Shown: positions 5,766 through 5,929 of the stretch, one piece after another | Position numbering within the stretch: the first letter of the stretch is position 1 | Layout: every line of letters starts with the position of its first letter | DNA from: an uncultured Collinsella sp. | Lineage (GTDB): Bacteria; Actinomycetota; Coriobacteriia; Coriobacteriales; Coriobacteriaceae | Assembly (NCBI GenBank): GCA_900556705.1 | Contig: USPT01000061.1 | Coordinates: forward strand, 1 to 5,929 | Direction of reading: 5' to 3' | Length of the DNA stretch: 5,929 nucleotides | Translations under genes and position numbers: made by a program | Notes under the pieces: model-generated | Told to the model about the DNA's origin: nothing | Databases searched by the model: none | What the model saw: the letters and a program-made list of their open reading frames with translations, nothing else

Positions 5766-5929
5766 CGCCAAACCGCCCTCACAACCAAGGCGGGCAGGAG
5801 CGAAGCGACTGCCATGCGGGATAGAACTCAACTGAGGTCCCGTTGTGCGGGAGCCCCGCCGCCGGGCGGCAGACATATAAGGTCGATCGCGAGTTCCGCA
5901 CGAGCCGGAGAGCACTTAATGTGCTCTCC
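5742..5929. other. Gene-free, structure-rich segment; candidate RNA leader or small RNA
   Basis: No credible protein is encoded here; a + frame open from ATG 5814 to the edge reads as low-complexity Arg/Pro/Gly. Inverted repeats follow one another: CCGCC/GGCGG (5773-5777/5789-5793), GGCAG/CTGCC (5793-5797/5809-5813), CGGGA/TCCCG (5817-5821/5838-5842) enclosing CTCA-AC-TGAG, GTGCGG/CCGCAC (5845-5850/5896-5901), GCCGC/GCGGC (5858-5862/5866-5870), and a terminal 9-bp hairpin. It may be the leader of the methyltransferase (minus strand) or a + strand small RNA or leader of a gene beyond the edge. I could not match it to TPP, SAM, cobalamin, FMN, T-box, SRP RNA, RNase P or tmRNA signatures. Confidence 0.4.
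5907..5929 (+). terminator. Perfect 9-bp hairpin at the window edge, probable terminator
   Basis: GGAGAGCAC (5907-5915) and GTGCTCTCC (5921-5929) pair perfectly around TTAAT. The window ends on the last stem base, so a + strand T-tract cannot be checked. On the minus strand the bases after the stem are GGCTCG, not U's, so a minus-strand terminator is excluded. Strand and role are therefore provisional. Confidence 0.45.

Noticed and set aside
5817..5842. TPP riboswitch resemblance (CGGG...ACTGAGG...CCCG)
   Set aside because: Only a few bases match. The second conserved half of the TPP aptamer is absent on either strand.
5814..5929. + strand open frame running off the right edge, preceded by AGGAG at 5796-5800
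   Set aside because: The spacing of 13 bases is long, and the translation is Arg/Pro/Gly-rich without recognisable pattern and runs through strong hairpins, so it looks noncoding.

Overview
This window looks like chromosomal DNA of a moderately high-GC Gram-positive actinobacterium. The compact 242-residue NagB and the very large BTAD-type regulator fit the Coriobacteriia (Collinsella or Olsenella type), but that assignment rests on general resemblance and no search was run. No mobile element, CRISPR array, rRNA or tRNA was seen.

Layout. (1) Positions 1-89 are the edge of an upstream region and hold overlapping GC-rich inverted repeats. (2) nagB (90-818, +) encodes glucosamine-6-phosphate deaminase and ends at a clear intrinsic terminator (851-878). 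(3) About 390 bases without a convincing gene (879-1266) carry several short inverted and direct repeats and probably form the control region of the next gene. (4) A 999-residue regulator (1267-4266, +) has an N-terminal MalT/STAND-like ATPase, a long helical middle, and a C-terminal winged helix plus BTAD domain. (5) A hairpin at 4265-4298 lies between the convergent genes and has its U-tract on the minus strand. (6) A YhbY-type RNA-binding protein lies at 4336-4635 (-). (7) A class I SAM-dependent methyltransferase lies at 4794-5681 (-). Its start is best placed at a GTG behind a strong Shine-Dalgarno, not at the more distal ATG. (8) A gene-free, structure-rich segment (5742-5929) ends in a perfect 9-bp hairpin at the window edge.

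How the parts relate. NagB feeds amino-sugar carbon into glycolysis. The large regulator is a one-component signal-responsive transcription factor whose ligand and targets cannot be read from the sequence; control of nagB is only a neighbour-based guess. yhbY and the methyltransferase gene share a strand with a 158-base gap and may or may not be cotranscribed.

The most interesting signals are the RNA-level ones at the right end. A minus-strand intrinsic terminator sits six bases before the methyltransferase Shine-Dalgarno, which is an attenuator geometry. Upstream of it are mutually exclusive pairings, including an 8-base repeat of part of the terminator that could act as an antiterminator. 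I could not match this region to any riboswitch class I know, and the transcribed strand of its distal part is unresolved.
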